A stretch of DNA of 64,000 bases from Hofstenia miamia (GCA_004352715.1 SCFE01000067.1:1949204-2013203); one strand, 5' to 3'. Shown: positions 24,458 through 40,689, counted from the first letter of the stretch. Program-made: numbers and translations. Notes: generated from the letters alone by a model not told the origin.

Positions 24458-25457
24458 NNNNNNNNNNNNNNNNNNNNNNNNNNNNNNNNNNNNNNNNNNN
24501 NNNNNNNNNNNNNNNNNNNNNNNNNNNNNNNNNNNNNNNNNNNNNNNNNNNNNNNNNNNNNNNNNNNNNNNNNNNNNNNNNNNNNNNNNNNNNNNNNNNN
24601 NNNNNNNNNNNNNNNNNNNNNNNNNNNNNNNNNNNNNNNNNNNNNNNNNNNNNNNNNNNNNNNNNNNNNNNNNNNNNNNNNNNNNNNNNNNNNNNNNNNN
24701 NNNNNNNNNNNNNNNNNNNNNNNNNNNNNNNNNNNNNNNNNNNNNNNNNNNNNNNNNNNNNNNNNNNNNNNNNNNNNNNNNNNNNNNNNNNNNNNNNNNN
24801 NNNNNNNNNNNNNNNNNNNNNNNNNNNNNNNNNNNNNNNNNNNNNNNNNNNNNNNNNNNNNNNNNNNNNNNNNNNNNNNNNNNNNNNNNNNNNNNNNNNN
24901 NNNNNNNNNNNNNNNNNNNNNNNNNNNNNNNNNNNNNNNNNNNNNNNNNNNNNNNNNNNNNNNNNNNNNNNNNNNNNNNNNNNNNNNNNNNNNNNNNNNN
25001 NNNNNNNNNNNNNNNNNNNNNNNNNNNNNNNNNNNNNNNNNNNNNNNNNNNNNNNNNNNNNNNNNNNNNNNNNNNNNNNNNNNNNNNNNNNNNNNNNNNN
25101 NNNNNNNNNNNNNNNNNNNNNNNNNNNNNNNNNNNNNNNNNNNNNNNNNNNNNNNNNNNNNNNNNNNNNNNNNNNNNNNNNNNNNNNNNNNNNNNNNNNN
25201 NNNNNNNNNNNNNNNNNNNNNNNNNNNNNNNNNNNNNNNNNNNNNNNNNNNNNNNNNNNNNNNNNNNNNNNNNNNNNNNNNNNNNNNNNNNNNNNNNNNN
25301 NNNNNNNNNNNNNNNNNNNNNNNNNNNNNNNNNNNNNNNNNNNNNNNNNNNNNNNNNNNNNNNNNNNNNNNNNNNNNNNNNNNNNNNNNNNNNNNNNNNN
25401 NNNNNNNNNNNNNNNNNNNNNNNNNNNNNNNNNNNNNNNNNNNNNNNNNNNNNNNNN
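24458..25457. other. Assembly gap, 1000 N
   Basis: Exactly 1000 N. A TA microsatellite follows at 25458-25472, a plausible cause of the break. Confidence 0.99.
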
Positions 25458-26019
25458 TATATATATATATATAAACCTGCAATATAACCACCAAATAATG
25501 CTAGGGTGAAGCAGAATAAAAGAAATAAATTGTGTAATTTACGCAAATCACGAAAATTCAGCAATTGAAAAATAAAAGCATTTTTGCATACTTTTTTCTA
25601 TATTAGAAAATGCACATTTGTATTTATAAAATGTAACCCAAAAATAATAGTGCCGCAAATCTTTTAAACCATCTATTAAAGGCCTCTACAATATTTCGGT
25701 TATCTTTCAAACAAACTTCTTGAACGCCTGTTAGTTGTTTTGGAATTTTGCCTAAGAATATTTCTAATAATGTTAATGAGCTGGCGAATCACTTACAATG
25801 TATTAGTGTTACTAGTGCATCACGCTTTAGTGAAGTCATTTGAGCTAACAGCTGAAATTTATTCTATATTGTTAAATTTTGATAAGAGCAATCAGAGAAT
25901 ACAAACAGCTCCAAGTATGAGCTGGGATGGGATTTGGTTACAACTGGATGCCCATTCAGATCATTCTGAAAATTTAAATGAATCTAAGTTAGATAAATCT
26001 CTCTCAAGACTTCTTTTAA
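25458..26019. other. AT microsatellite edge and noncoding sequence
   Basis: Begins with a short (TA)n run at the gap edge. The rest holds open frames without recognised features. Part of it may be further decayed LINE sequence upstream or downstream of 26020-26274. Confidence 0.4.
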
Positions 26020-26274
26020 TCAAGATCCATCCATTAAATTGTGAGAAATCCTGCTAACAAACAGATAGTCAGATAAAAAAGGCGAAAGCAATGCCTCCTT
26101 GGCGGATTGTCCTTGAAAGCTGATTAATACGTCAAATCGAATCCCCAAATATTTAAAATTACCTACTTGTTCAACAAAGATGCAGCTCTGGGCGCAGATT
26201 CGGCCATTTAAAAAATTTTTCAAATTAGTTAACAGGCTCACATATGTCTTTGATTCGCATACTGGAGATTCCAA
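26020..26274 (-). pseudogene. Non-LTR retrotransposon reverse transcriptase fragment
   Basis: An 84-codon frame contains VEQVGNFKYLGIRFD, matching the segment after the catalytic palm of LINE reverse transcriptases, where FKYLGI is the hallmark. The upstream FADD motif and downstream endonuclease or RNase H parts are not recognisable nearby. It is a short dead fragment. Confidence 0.5.
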
Positions 26275-26525
26275 TTTTCCATTCCCTATTGCCCGTTTTC
26301 AAAAATAGCCTACGATAGTAAAAATAATATTATAGTGAAATTTTTGCGACACAGCGTAATGATAGTGGCATATTTTATTGAAACTTTTGTGCTGAAATAG
26401 TTTTATATAATGGTCAAACCAAGGGCTATTCACCATGCTTTAATCGACTATTAATTCTACAGTTAATCGAGATTTCAACTGCATTTTTGCAAAGCACGAA
26501 ATCCTTCAATTTTATAGTTATGACT

Positions 26526-26795
26526 TCATGTAGTACACCAATTTATAGCGCTTCAAAAAACTAAGAAAACCCCATGTAAATTTTCTCAGATTTTCCTTAT
26601 TTCCAATGTCGAGATAAGCGTTTAAAGTTTCCATTACAATTTCGCTGTTATATCATTGAACTGTTTACATGTAATTCAATTTTAATACTGAGAAACTTTA
26701 AACACTTATCTTGACAAGGTGAATAAGGAAAACCTAAGAAAATTTATATGGGTTTTCTTAGTTTTCGAAGCGCTACAAAATGGTATACAGTATGA
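26526..26795. mobile_element. Foldback MITE with about 95-bp arms
   Basis: The left arm (26526-26628) and right arm (about 26693-26795) are inverted copies with some mismatches. Shared blocks include TAGCGCTTC, AACTAAGAAAACCC, TTTTCCTTATT, AAGATAAG/GAGATAAG and GTTTAAAGTTTC. A spacer of about 65 bases lies between. The target duplication is not clear. Confidence 0.7.
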
Positions 26796-27623
26796 TGCCT
26801 TTAAAATTAGAGGATACTTGGACGATTTTGCCCCTTGCAAGTTAAAAAAGAGGTAGCCAGCACAGTAAATATTGCAACTACATAAAAACATGAAGGCCGG
26901 TTTTTGAAGTAGACCCAACTTCTTAGAAAAAAATCAATTTCACCTTAGCATTTAGCTCTCATTGTTAATCGAATCGCACAGAAGTTAAAACAGTATGGTT
27001 AATTTCAAATATTATCCAATTATACTTTCATTGAAAACTACATTAAGGAGACGAAGATATTTCCATTTTCATGAATGACAAAATGCAGCATAGAAGAGTA
27101 AATATATATGCACATCACGTCGTCCACCAGTTTGCTAAAGAATGTACATTTACTGATCATAAAGAAGCTAAATATTTGCTTAAAGTTGACAAATCTTTAA
27201 GATGTTTGCGTCATTAGCAATTCAAGTATGTATCACAGTTAATTTGTTTCAACAAAAACAAAATGTCAATTTACATTTAAAATAACAGCTCTATGTTACC
27301 ATCACTTAATTGTAAAGATTTATTGCTATGAAACCATTCAATTAATTCCGCCTTTTATGACGGTTTCATTCCTTGATTAAATCCTTCAACAAGATTTTTA
27401 TAAGTAGTAAATTACTTTTATTATAGTTAATTGATGACAGCTTGACCTTCAACATAATGGGAAATACTTAGTTAACAGTAAGAAGACAGGCCACTGAACG
27501 ATTACAGGTGTAAAAATAATTAGATTTCTTAACAGATCGGATGAAAATAATATAATATAATTTTACTCTAAACCAAATATTGTTAGAATATATACATGTA
27601 TATATATTGTGGCATCACTAAAG
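26796..27623. other. AT-rich noncoding stretch
   Basis: No gene or repeat recognised. Confidence 0.5.
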
Positions 27624-27765
27624 GTGCGTTCAGAGGAGAACCTTTTGATGTATATCATTTGATATACGTCAAAAAGATGCTCGTCTGAACGCACATCGTT
27701 CAAATTGACGCACAAATAGCTTGCATCTTTTTGACGTAGTTCAAAAGATTCTCGTCTGAACGCAC
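27624..27765. mobile_element. Nested foldback element, GTGCGTTCAGACGAGAA family
   Basis: The outer arms are GTGCGTTCAGAGGAGAACC at 27624 and its inverted partner ending GTCTGAACGCAC at 27765 (23 of 25 bases match). A second copy of the right-arm sequence lies inside (27668-27694), with its own inverted partner near 27720-27736, so two hairpins are nested. A partial copy of the same family lies at 29367-29400. Confidence 0.7.
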
Positions 27766-28182
27766 ATTATTCATTTGAACGATCAGTAATTAACGATTTT
27801 GTTTTGGGGACAGATTGTCTCAAGTAGCCGTGAGTCTTAAAATACGAGGATTTTGAAGCTCAACAATTTTAACTTCAAAATGAACCCTGACGATATTGAA
27901 TTGTAAATGTTCCATTTTTTTAACAAAAAGCAGTTATTCCTTTCAATGAAGCAATATTGATTTTTCGCAAATTTTGCTACTGAATTGTCAATATATTTTA
28001 CATGCGTGCAGAACTAATTAAAATTACTTATAAAACAGAATTCAAGCATCTATTGAAATTCAATTATACTGTTCAAATTGTGTAATTACAACGAAACTTT
28101 TAGGACCTTGCGAAATCAACATTTTGGGAGTCGGTTCGGTTTGGTTCACATAAAATACTGCGATATCAATTGTATATTTTGC

Positions 28183-28235
<53 letters not shown>

Positions 28236-28287
28236 TATATATATATATTTATATATATATGCATGCATATATATATGCATATACTGT

Positions 28288-28320
<33 letters not shown>

Positions 28321-28767
28321 TCATATGTAAAATGGAATAGTAATTACAAATATGAATGCGTTTTAGTGAAATTCGTTTCTGATAAAAATGGAATTTTAAG
28401 TCAGTCCATGGAACAATGTTTAATATCACCAGTATATTAGCTTACAAATGTATAAATTGCTTATGCAATGGAACGGACCTTTCGACATCGAGCATAAATT
28501 AAAAGGATTGATTTCATAATTATGATTTTTGCATTGCAAGAAAATAAATACGTCTTAATACGAATGAGCGCATTTTGTAAATCTGATTTTTCAAAAAAAA
28601 TCTGTAAGTAGCTCGTTTTTGTAAAAGTATTTACGACAACATTTTGTGGACCAATCGGCCATATAATTGTAGCTGTATTATTAATAGAATTTTCTTAATA
28701 AATTTCGTAATTTTCTAAAATGATATATCTTAAACATCAAACAGAAATTTTCCAAGTTTTCATACAG
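27766..28767. other. Noncoding stretch
   Basis: Apart from the TA microsatellite nothing is recognised. Confidence 0.45.
28181..28319. repeat. Long (TA)n microsatellite with ATGCAT interruptions
   Basis: About 140 bases of mostly alternating TA with interruptions such as gtacat and gcatgcat. The open frames across it are artefacts of the repeat. Confidence 0.95.
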
Positions 28768-29365
28768 CAACTGTGGCCGACAACAACCAGGCATGCCTGG
28801 CTGGCGGGTTTTCGTTCCCACCTTCCAAATTTACTTCAGGAGTTTGATAACAGGACGTGTTAATATTTGCCACACCATTCCTGACTAATGGGTTTTTTCA
28901 TTGCCATTACGCTAGAGATTATGGAGAACCGTAGAGAATGTGCCCTCAGCGACTTCCGTACAAGCCTGCAATGCCAACTTTTAAGATCTTGTATTATCTG
29001 ATCAATTGAGATCACTCTGAGATCAACCTACCAGTCTTAACATCTTTACGTTAATGCGGTAATGGTGTAGAGGTGTAAAAATAACTAGTAATCTAGTAAA
29101 CACGAAAAGCGAGTAAGCTGGCCGATACTAGGAACCAGTACCTGCCGATGTTACAATATACATTGGCCTTAGCGATACTGATTTGTGTATTACTGCGCTA
29201 GTGTACAAAATTCCAACTAGTCAATGACCAAACATGAACTTCTATAACACTAACTGGACTGGAACAAATGACTAAATAACAGCAACATTTGGCCGATTTC
29301 ACGCAATTATTTATTAATTCCGCTCTTTTATGAGTGAATTGAAGAGCGGAATTAATAAATGACTG
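28768..29365. repeat. Duplicated 600-bp segment, first copy, ending at a single N
   Basis: Near-identical to 29644-30240. It is GC-richer than its surroundings and has no recognised coding sequence. It stops at the single N at 29366, within the right arm of a palindrome, which suggests a misassembly rather than a true duplication. Confidence 0.8.
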
Positions 29366-29366
29366 N

Positions 29367-29400
29367 AGATGCGCATCAAAAGGTTCTCGTCTAAACGGAC
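29367..29400. repeat. Partial copy of the GTGCGTTCAGACGAGAA foldback
   Basis: Reads tcaaaaggttctcgtct just after the single N, matching one arm of the element at 27624-27765. Confidence 0.5.
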
Positions 29401-29451
29401 CTTAATATGCACGGAAGTGCGTTGATTAAAAGAACTCTGCTAACTATTTCT

Positions 29452-30240
29452 CTATTTACAATTGCTGAGGTAAACACGAAAAGCGAGTAAGTTGGCCGAT
29501 ACTAAGAACCAGTACCTGCCAATGTTGATGCCGCTCCAGGGCAGACTTCGCGAGCTTTCGTTGTATACCCAAATTGACCAGTGGACGGGGATCTGGCCCA
29601 CCTTAAAAACCAGGCCCATGTTCTTCACAACGGTCCCATACACCAACTGTGGCCGACAACAACCAGGCATGCCTGGCTGGCGGGTTTTCGTTCCCACCTT
29701 CCAAATTTACTTCAGGAGTTTGATAACAGGACGTGTTAATATTTGCCACACCATTCCTGACTAATGGGTTTTTTCATTGCCATTACGCTAGAGATTATGG
29801 AGAACCGTAGAGAATGTGCCCTCAGCGACTTCCGTACAAGCCTGCAATGCCAACTTTTAAGATCTTGTATTATCTGATCAATTGAGATCACTCTGAGATC
29901 AACCTACCAGTCTTAACATCTTTACGTTAATGCGGTAATGGTGTAGAGGTGTAAAAATAACTAGTAATCTAGTAAACACGAAAAGCGAGTAAGCTGGCCG
30001 ATACTAGGAACCAGTACCTGCCGATGTTACAATATACATTGGCCTTAGCGATACTGATTTGTGTATTACTGCGCTAGTGTACAAAATTCCAACTAGTCAA
30101 TGACCAAACATGAACTTCTATAACACTAACTGGACTGGAACAAATGACTAAATAACAGCAACATTTGGCCGATTTCACGCAATTATTTATTAATTCCGCT
30201 CTTTTATGAGTGAATTGAAGAGCGGAATTAATAAATGACT
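29452..30240. repeat. GC-rich repeat, second copy, with opposite-strand open frames
   Basis: Segment 29644-30240 repeats 28768-29365. A shorter motif (aacacgaaaagcgagtaag, then tggccgatacta and gaaccagtacctgcc) occurs three times, at about 29099, 29471 and 29973. Frames of 81 codons (minus strand, 29452-29697) and 90 codons (plus strand, 29492-29764) overlap here. Neither has a family I recognise, so I do not call a gene. It is probably part of an undefined transposable element. Confidence 0.6.
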
Positions 30241-30312
30241 GAGTGAAATCGGCCAAATGTTGCTGTTATTTATTCATTTGTTCCAGTCCAGTTAGTGTTA
30301 TAGAAGTTCATG
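30109..30312. repeat. Near-perfect palindrome with 95-bp arms
   Basis: The left arm (30109-30203) and right arm (30218-30312) are inverted copies with only a few mismatches, separated by 14 bases. They would form a long hairpin. The first 600-bp duplicate (28768-29365) breaks inside the same palindrome. Confidence 0.9.
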
Positions 30313-31531
30313 GACCAAATTAGGTTTTGGTTTGCGTATTAATAAGCTGAATTTCATTTTATTCTCGTAATAAATTAACCCAAGATTCAATCATAAACTT
30401 AGCAAACATTTTTGTGCCTTTTGCAAAGCACAGACATTATGAATAATCACCATAATTGTGCATTAACTATTTCAAGCGAACATCATCATGTGATAATTAC
30501 TTAATCCTGAGTAAATGTTCCTACAAAATTCATGAAGAATTAACTTTCAAATAAATTTTAAGCACTGAATTTAATTAATCTGACAACCTTTTACTACAGT
30601 TAAAGGCATTTTGAATTTCGAATAGGAAGCAGTTTATGATATAGAATTATCTTATCTTAAAACTTTGATGATTTTGTTAAATTATTCAAGGAAAATTTTC
30701 AACATCTAAATTATTGGGAAAGGGGAAACAATTGTCAATCATCAGGTTTTTTCACATCTACGAAATTTTACCTTCTTAAAAGTGCGTCAATATCTGCAAG
30801 AACCGATATAGTATTCGATACTACAACAAATTCTAGATTTAAAAATAGGCCATTTCCACCACGAAAATGATTTTCTACAAGCTTCAAATGCCATAATGAA
30901 ATTTAAAAGGAAACTAAGCGCAATTTTTATTTTTTTAAAAACTGGGAAGCTATTATAAAAAATTAAGCATCTATGCGAACTGTATAACAACCTTCATAAA
31001 AAACATCAAAAGACCCGAAACTGCAGAGGCATTTTGAGTTACCAATATTTAAGGCCAAGGGCGTTTCAGGTTAAAAAATTCAAAAATTTTAACAGATATA
31101 AAAGATTTAAACTCCAACTAAATAAAAAATAGACAACCACATAAGCAACCTAGAAAATGTTCTATTTTTAAAGTCAGCAGCGTTTCGAGAAAAATATAAT
31201 TTCGCAATATATTAAGTGTTGGCATGACAAGGTTTTCAAAAATATACTATAAAATATTCAAAGTTTAATAAACGGCTACTCATTTTTTACACTAATGCAT
31301 ATTTGCGTAATAACATATTCTTAACAAGATAGACGAAATTTTTACAGCACAATTTAATTAAATTTAATGATTATTGTAATTGTTCCAAACCACATTTCAA
31401 AATAGAATTTTTACAAATAAAAAGTTATAGCATTAGTTATTTGTAGGTAAACTTGAATATCGAGTTGAAATCATAAGTTACAAATATAACAAATTGTATT
31501 ACAAAAATACAAACTATATAAAAGGCACAAA
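30313..31531. other. Region downstream of MCM7; no gene seen
   Basis: AT-rich. It should hold the 3' untranslated region of MCM7 at its right edge. No convincing polyadenylation signal or other gene was identified. Confidence 0.5.
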
Positions 31532-33517
31532 TTAATTAGCAAATGTTATTTTGGTACGAGCAATATTAACAAAAATCACGTCATTTTCTTCATAAACACT
31601 TAATACCTCTTCGAATTGATCCTTAGAAAATCCATGTGCTAAAATGCGATTCTCCGCGTCACGATAGTTTATGCAGCGATTCTCATTAAATGAAGTGTCC
31701 ATAGCATCTTCATCATCGCCCAACATCTCCCGAAGGAGATTAAAAATTTTGTCGTGTGCACTGCGACCTGATTTCAGTGAACTATCATCAAAGGCACTTA
31801 ATGAGTCTTTAGACATTTCAAGCAGTCTCATTGCTTCATGGACATCGTCTTTATCAACGACTTCAGTAAGACGCAGGCGAGCTAAGGCGGTTGACAACCG
31901 TAAAATCGCCAGAAGAGATCTGGCAGATATATATGTGGAATTTTTATTTTCTAAACGAACAGATTTGCGCATTTCAACATAAACACTACCAATAAAATCG
32001 GACAATTCTCTCGGAATTATGGGGTATTTTGTTTTACAGAGTGCAATATAACGCCGCATTAAGTTTGTATCTAACGGAGTAAATGCGATTGGAGGATGCT
32101 TTGAGTGTTGATGAACAAATGTTATATGCTGGGCCAAGCGATAATCATTGTCTTTATCAGGTTTATCTTGAATTAACCACAATAAATCAAATCGTGACAA
32201 TAAGGCAGCAGGCAACTGAACATTTTGTTCGATAGATTTTTTGGGGTTGTATCTTCCAAATGCGGGATTTGCAGCGGCTAAAACTGAAACCCTGGCATTT
32301 AGGGATGTCATTATACCAGCCTTGGCAATAGACACAGTTTGTTGTTCCATTACTTCATGTATAGCTGCTCGATCATCATCTAACATTTTATCGAATTCAT
32401 CAATGCAACAGATGCCCTCATCAGCTAAGACAAGGGCCCCACCTTCTAAGACCATTTCATCTGTAAGTGGATCTTTCATAACTGCAGCAGTTAAACCAAC
32501 CCCAGAACTTCCTCTACCAGTTGTATACTGACTTCGAATAGCTAAACGATCTACATAAGATAAAAGCTGACTTTTTGCAACACCAGGATCACCCATTAAT
32601 AGCATGTGAATATTTCCACGAATTTTCATTCCACGAGGGGACTTATCCACACCACCTACAAGTAAACATAATAGCGCCTTTTTAATGTCCTCATGTCCAT
32701 ATATTTCAGGTGCGATCGAAGAAGCCAACTTATCATAAAAATCAGGCTCATTTATTAAAGATACTTCTTCAGGAGATAAAGCGGGTTCAATATCGCCTTG
32801 TTCATCAGTTTTGTTAACTCTAACAACCCGATGTGCCTCTAAAAATGTTTCACTTAATAAACCAGAAATAACTTGACGAAAACCGGATTTAAGCATTGGC
32901 AAATAAACGCCAGAGATATTAACATGATCTCCAGGACCAACAATCCTTGTATTTTCACCGCGCACATATACTGTAATACTACGTGGAATGTTACCAACAG
33001 GAACAGTATCACTATGTTCTTGAACTCGTAATTCTTGGAACTTCATAAACTTTGATCCTCGTGTTTGAAGATACAACCTACCTCCTGATCGGTTTGTCTT
33101 ACACTCTTCACTTGGACAAAGTATCAACGGCATAAACGAAGGTGATTGAATAGGTTGGTATGACTCTGAACCACATTGATCACATGTATACGTTGCCACA
33201 CTGATCATAGGTTTGACCTCAGTACAACGAGTAACTATTCCACGAATTGTTATTAATTTTCCAATATATTTTGCCTTTACATCACGTATAGGTAGCAATT
33301 TATTGGTTTGTTGTGGGCGAAAATAAACCTCATAACGACGAATAAGATCTTTTGGGTATCGATTTCGAATATCACGAATTTCTGCTGGGTCACTATGGTT
33401 TCGACGCTCTAATGCGAGTCTGTGTTCGATGTATACATCCAAAGAATCCTTGATAACAGTATGTCCTTTATCAGAAAAATTTGGAATCAGTTCATAAATA
33501 GCATCAGAGAAAATGGC
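31532..33517 (-). CDS. MCM7: MCM7, exon 2 (main coding exon) of the replicative helicase subunit
   Basis: MCM7 is one of six AAA+ subunits of the MCM2-7 helicase that unwinds DNA at replication forks. This exon starts at 33517 after an acceptor (TATGTGTTTAG) and runs in phase 0 to the stop at 31532-31534. There is no ATG at its beginning; the N-terminus is in the exon at 36372-36596. Joined, the protein is 736 residues (human MCM7 is 719). In that numbering it has the zinc-binding cysteines 187, 190, 209 and 214, Walker A GDPGVAKS at 384-391, Walker B with IDEFDKM near 447-453, sensor-1 asparagine in AAANP near 492, and the arginine finger in SRFDLLW near 517. All core motifs are intact, and the C-terminal winged-helix region ends normally. 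The gene is divergent from RUVBL1. Confidence 0.97.
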   Translation of the reverse strand, partial: AIFSDAIYELIPNFSDKGHTVIKDSLDVYIEHRLALERRNHSDPAEIRDIRNRYPKDLIRRYEVYFRPQQTNKLLPIRDVKAKYIGKLITIRGIVTRCTEVKPMISVATYTCDQCGSESYQPIQSPSFMPLILCPSEECKTNRSGGRLYLQTRGSKFMKFQELRVQEHSDTVPVGNIPRSITVYVRGENTRIVGPGDHVNISGVYLPMLKSGFRQVISGLLSETFLEAHRVVRVNKTDEQGDIEPALSPEEVSLINEPDFYDKLASSIAPEIYGHEDIKKALLCLLVGGVDKSPRGMKIRGNIHMLLMGDPGVAKSQLLSYVDRLAIRSQYTTGRGSSGVGLTAAVMKDPLTDEMVLEGGALVLADEGICCIDEFDKMLDDDRAAIHEVMEQQTVSIAKAGIMTSLNARVSVLAAANPAFGRYNPKKSIEQNVQLPAALLSRFDLLWLIQDKPDKDNDYRLAQHITFVHQHSKHPPIAFTPLDTNLMRRYIALCKTKYPIIPRELSDFIGSVYVEMRKSVRLENKNSTYISARSLLAILRLSTALARLRLTEVVDKDDVHEAMRLLEMSKDSLSAFDDSSLKSGRSAHDKIFNLLREMLGDDEDAMDTSFNENRCINYRDAENRILAHGFSKDQFEEVLSVYEENDVIFVNIARTKITFAN

Positions 33518-34718
33518 CTAAACACATAAGTGACAAAAAAACAAAATCGGCAGTGAACAACATGAACATGTTGAATATGTCGAGGATGGTTGAATTTTCA
33601 CATACAATGAGAGAAAAAAGTTTACTACACAAAATGAACAGCTAAAGATTGTAAAAACGTGTGTTCCTCGCCTTGTAGAAATCGCCAATAAATTTTACTG
33701 CTGTCATACATCCAAGCAGATTCAAAATTTTTGTATAAACCTAAAAAATTGGTAAGCAGCATTGTCAGATGCAATAAAAGCATTTCTATTGTCAACAAAT
33801 TTTACAATTTTTATTGTAAACGTCAAAGTCATCGATACAAATATTGAAACAAACAAGCAGTTTCTGAAAAATTAGCTCGATTTCGGTATTTGCACCCTAA
33901 TACCGCGGCTCCGATTTTTTAGCTAACTACAATCGGTATTATTGTTATTCAAGAGAAGTATATTTTCCTGACACTAAATTGAGTTGAAAATCAAATAAAA
34001 CACAATTAATCTTCAACTTGACGGTATTTCGGCGTTTGCTCCAAGAGGGCTATCATTTCATTGAGTGTTATCATAACAATAGAACAATTAAATATGCAGC
34101 TTATGCTGTAAATTTCTTACTTCCGTTTTGAATGCAAGGATTCTCTTTAATTACAAACTAGAGCGCGGACCCATTTTGCGCATTATTCACTCTCGATAAT
34201 TTATTTGCTTAATTCATTAATAAGCATGTAGTCGATCGATAAAGAAATGAAATTCTAGATGCATCTCACAAATGGCATTTACATGCACAGATCAAAGGCG
34301 AAAGACTTTTTTGCTGACAAAAATATCAGAACCTTGGATTGGTAATTACCCATGCCTAAATCTAATAGAAAATATCTGGAGTATTTTAAAACAGCACATT
34401 TCTTGTTACAATCAGTAACAAAAGCCAACTGACTAAAGAGCTTATTTGACAATGGTTTCATGTACCAAATTTGCAAGCACTAATGATGAAGCTTGTGGAA
34501 TTGATCTCCAATCGTATAAATGCAGTAATAAATTATTAAATTTCTTGAAATGGTAAAAAATGAGTAAGAACCGGTTCTTATTGTTTTATATGCAACAGAT
34601 TTGTCCTAAGCAATTTTATGTTGTCTACATTGAATAATTTTGTCCAAAATTTTCATATCCATTAGCACATATAATCTATATATTTGAGAAACAACTCCAA
34701 AAAAATTACGCTAAATAG

Positions 34719-34790
34719 TGTTTTTATTTTTTTGTTGTGTATGTCTTCTGTGGCTAAATAAAGTCATTAATTATTATTATATTATGACGC
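34719..34790 (+). mobile_element. 3' tail of a LINE with an ATT-rich microsatellite
   Basis: Reads tttttgttgtgtatgtcttc, then ggctaaataaagtcatta and a short ATT repeat. The same sequence is found inverted at 38455-38535 with a clean ATT tail. A 3' end terminating in a simple repeat is typical of CR1/L2-like LINEs or their SINEs. Confidence 0.55.
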
Positions 34791-35631
34791 CTACTGTAAA
34801 ATGAAATCTATTATTGTGCACTACATATAATTTTCTGCATTAATTCTACGTGTAGCAGTTTCAGTTTATTCACCAGAACAGTAATAAATCTAAAGAAACT
34901 ATGTGGACGTAACAAACAGAACCGACAAAGCAGTCGGTTTTAATTTTACAATATCAATGTATTTTAGGAAATTTAGGAAAATTGTTAAGAGTGGCTTAAC
35001 TTGCTCAAAAAATGCAAACGCAACAAGACGTATTTGGGGTGCAAAGCATATCCCAAATTTACTTGTAGATCGTGTGCTGGTGAAATTTTAATTCGGAAGA
35101 TAACTGGTCTAATGTAAATGGGTAAAGAACTTATTTAGCATAAACGCCCTAAAAAGATTGACTTAAATGGAAATCTGGTCTGTTTGGGTAAAAAGGCTAT
35201 CAGGATATCAGAAGCTATTGGCCACACTCAAACAGAATGAAAAAGAATCTATTAAAAAAGAGTAACCTTAAAGGAATTTCGAAACAAGTGCAACGAATTA
35301 AAGTGCTGTTTCAACTTTTCAGTGAGATGGGCAGCTTGTGCAAAATAAAGCTAAAATTAAAGCATGATAAACAAAATTAACGTCCTACACCTAACATGCG
35401 TAAATCAGCTATGGTTTGGCCGAAATTAACCATGAGTATCTCTCCGAGGATAGCAATATTTAGTTGATGTGTGACAATAACCAACACAGTGTAAACAGTA
35501 GAAAAAATTATTGTTCGGCAACCATTTATGTAGAAACTAAACTTGTATCCATTGGAAGAAGAGACCTAAACTTAAATTGATCCGTTATGCATTGGTTCAA
35601 AGTTTATTGCGCACAACTTTCAATTGTTGAA

Positions 35632-36325
35632 GATTTCACCGAAATGGGGGTCTTTCACTCAAAATTAAAAACTGTCAGAATGCTGCTATATTGCTGAATA
35701 ATCAATAGAAAAATCCCAATAGTAGGCAACCAGGGTTAAAAATTAAATATTTTCAAAATATTCAGCATTTAACTTAACATTTTGTTACGTCAGAGGACCC
35801 AATAAAAAATTTCCCATGCGTATTTAAGCAAAAAGGTTTTGATAAAACCCACCAAATTTGGATGACGGCGTTATTGTACTTTAGAGGACCCAGTTTGAGT
35901 GACGTCATAAAATGGGTATTAAACTCTAACCTTAACCCTAACCCTACTCCCAACCAATGCAATTATATTGTATTTCATCTTGTTGATTATTTTTTTGCAA
36001 AATACCCAAGTTTTGGGTGAGGGATTGGGGTTAGGGTTAGAGTTTTATACCCATTTTATGACGTCACATAAACTGGGTCCCCTAAAGTACAATAACGCCT
36101 TGGATGACCTTTAAAACTCACTAAATATGAACATATGATAAAAAACTATGTTGCCCACAATTTCGTTTAGGTCCCCTGACGCCACAGCAAAAATTAGTTT
36201 AATAATGAATATCTCAAAGAAAAATAATATTGAAACCCTGGTAGCCTACTATACGAAATTTCTACCGATTATTCATCTAGCATTTTAGCAGTTTTTAATT
36301 TTGGGTGAAAGTCTCCCATTTAGAA
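35632..36325. repeat. Old 700-bp imperfect palindrome within the MCM7 intron
   Basis: The left and right halves are inverted copies about a centre near 35978. Collinear shared blocks include TCTTTCACYCAAAATTAAAAA (outer ends), TGAATAATC, AGTAGGC-ACCAGGGTT, CGTCAGRGGACC, GGCGTTATTGTACTTTAG, ACCCAGTTT and GACGTCATAAAATGGGTAT. The inner 100 bases of each arm are far better conserved than the outer part. Next to the centre are telomere-like CCCTAA/TTAGGG repeats. A diverged piece recurs at 37290-37440. It could be an inverted duplication or a large foldback element. Confidence 0.75.
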
Positions 36326-36371
36326 ATGTATCAAAATCAAAAAAATCATAATTACGTTCAGACGAATTTAC

Positions 36372-36596
36372 CTGGTATCTTCTAACATTAAAGGCTATAT
36401 TATCAGCTAGATCAATGTCTTCATTTGCAATGTCATCTAAGTCAATTGTAATGGCAGATATTTCCCGATGAGCAGCTTTCGTAATTAAGTGAGCATATTT
36501 GAAATGTTTGCCCTGTTCTTCATTTTCATAAAAGGATGTTAAAAAATTCATTGCGGTATCTTTTTCGCCATCATAATCACGTTTTTGATATGCCAT
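36372..36596 (-). CDS. MCM7: MCM7, exon 1 (N-terminus)
   Basis: The ATG at 36596 begins 75 codons that match the conserved N-terminus of MCM7: a DYDGEKDTAMNFLTSFY segment, then KYAHLITKAAHRE, DLDDIANED and NVRRYQ. The exon ends at the donor CCAG|GTAAAT in phase 0 and joins exon 2 at 33517. The frame runs past the donor for 28 codons before a stop, but those residues come from the intronic palindrome and do not fit the family. The start lies 382 bases from the RUVBL1 ATG on the opposite strand. Confidence 0.93.

Positions 36597-40689
<4,093 letters not shown>

Larger units (their letters stand above)
33518..36371 (-). other. MCM7: MCM7 intron 1 (2854 bp)
   Basis: Bounded by donor CCAG|GTAAAT and acceptor TTTAG. 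Both flanking exons are in phase 0, and the joined residues (RRYQ, then AIFSDA) follow the MCM7 family without gap. It contains a LINE-like 3' tail at 34719-34790 and a large palindrome at 35632-36325. Nothing else is recognised. Confidence 0.9.

Noticed and set aside
28078-28440. Open frames across the TA microsatellite
   Set aside because: They consist mainly of YIYIYI residues from the repeat.
31671-32531. Plus-strand open frames opposite MCM7
   Set aside because: They are shadows of the strongly conserved minus-strand exon.
33442-33442. A start codon for MCM7 at 33442
   Set aside because: The codon is TTG within a longer open exon; family alignment places the N-terminus in the exon at 36372-36596.
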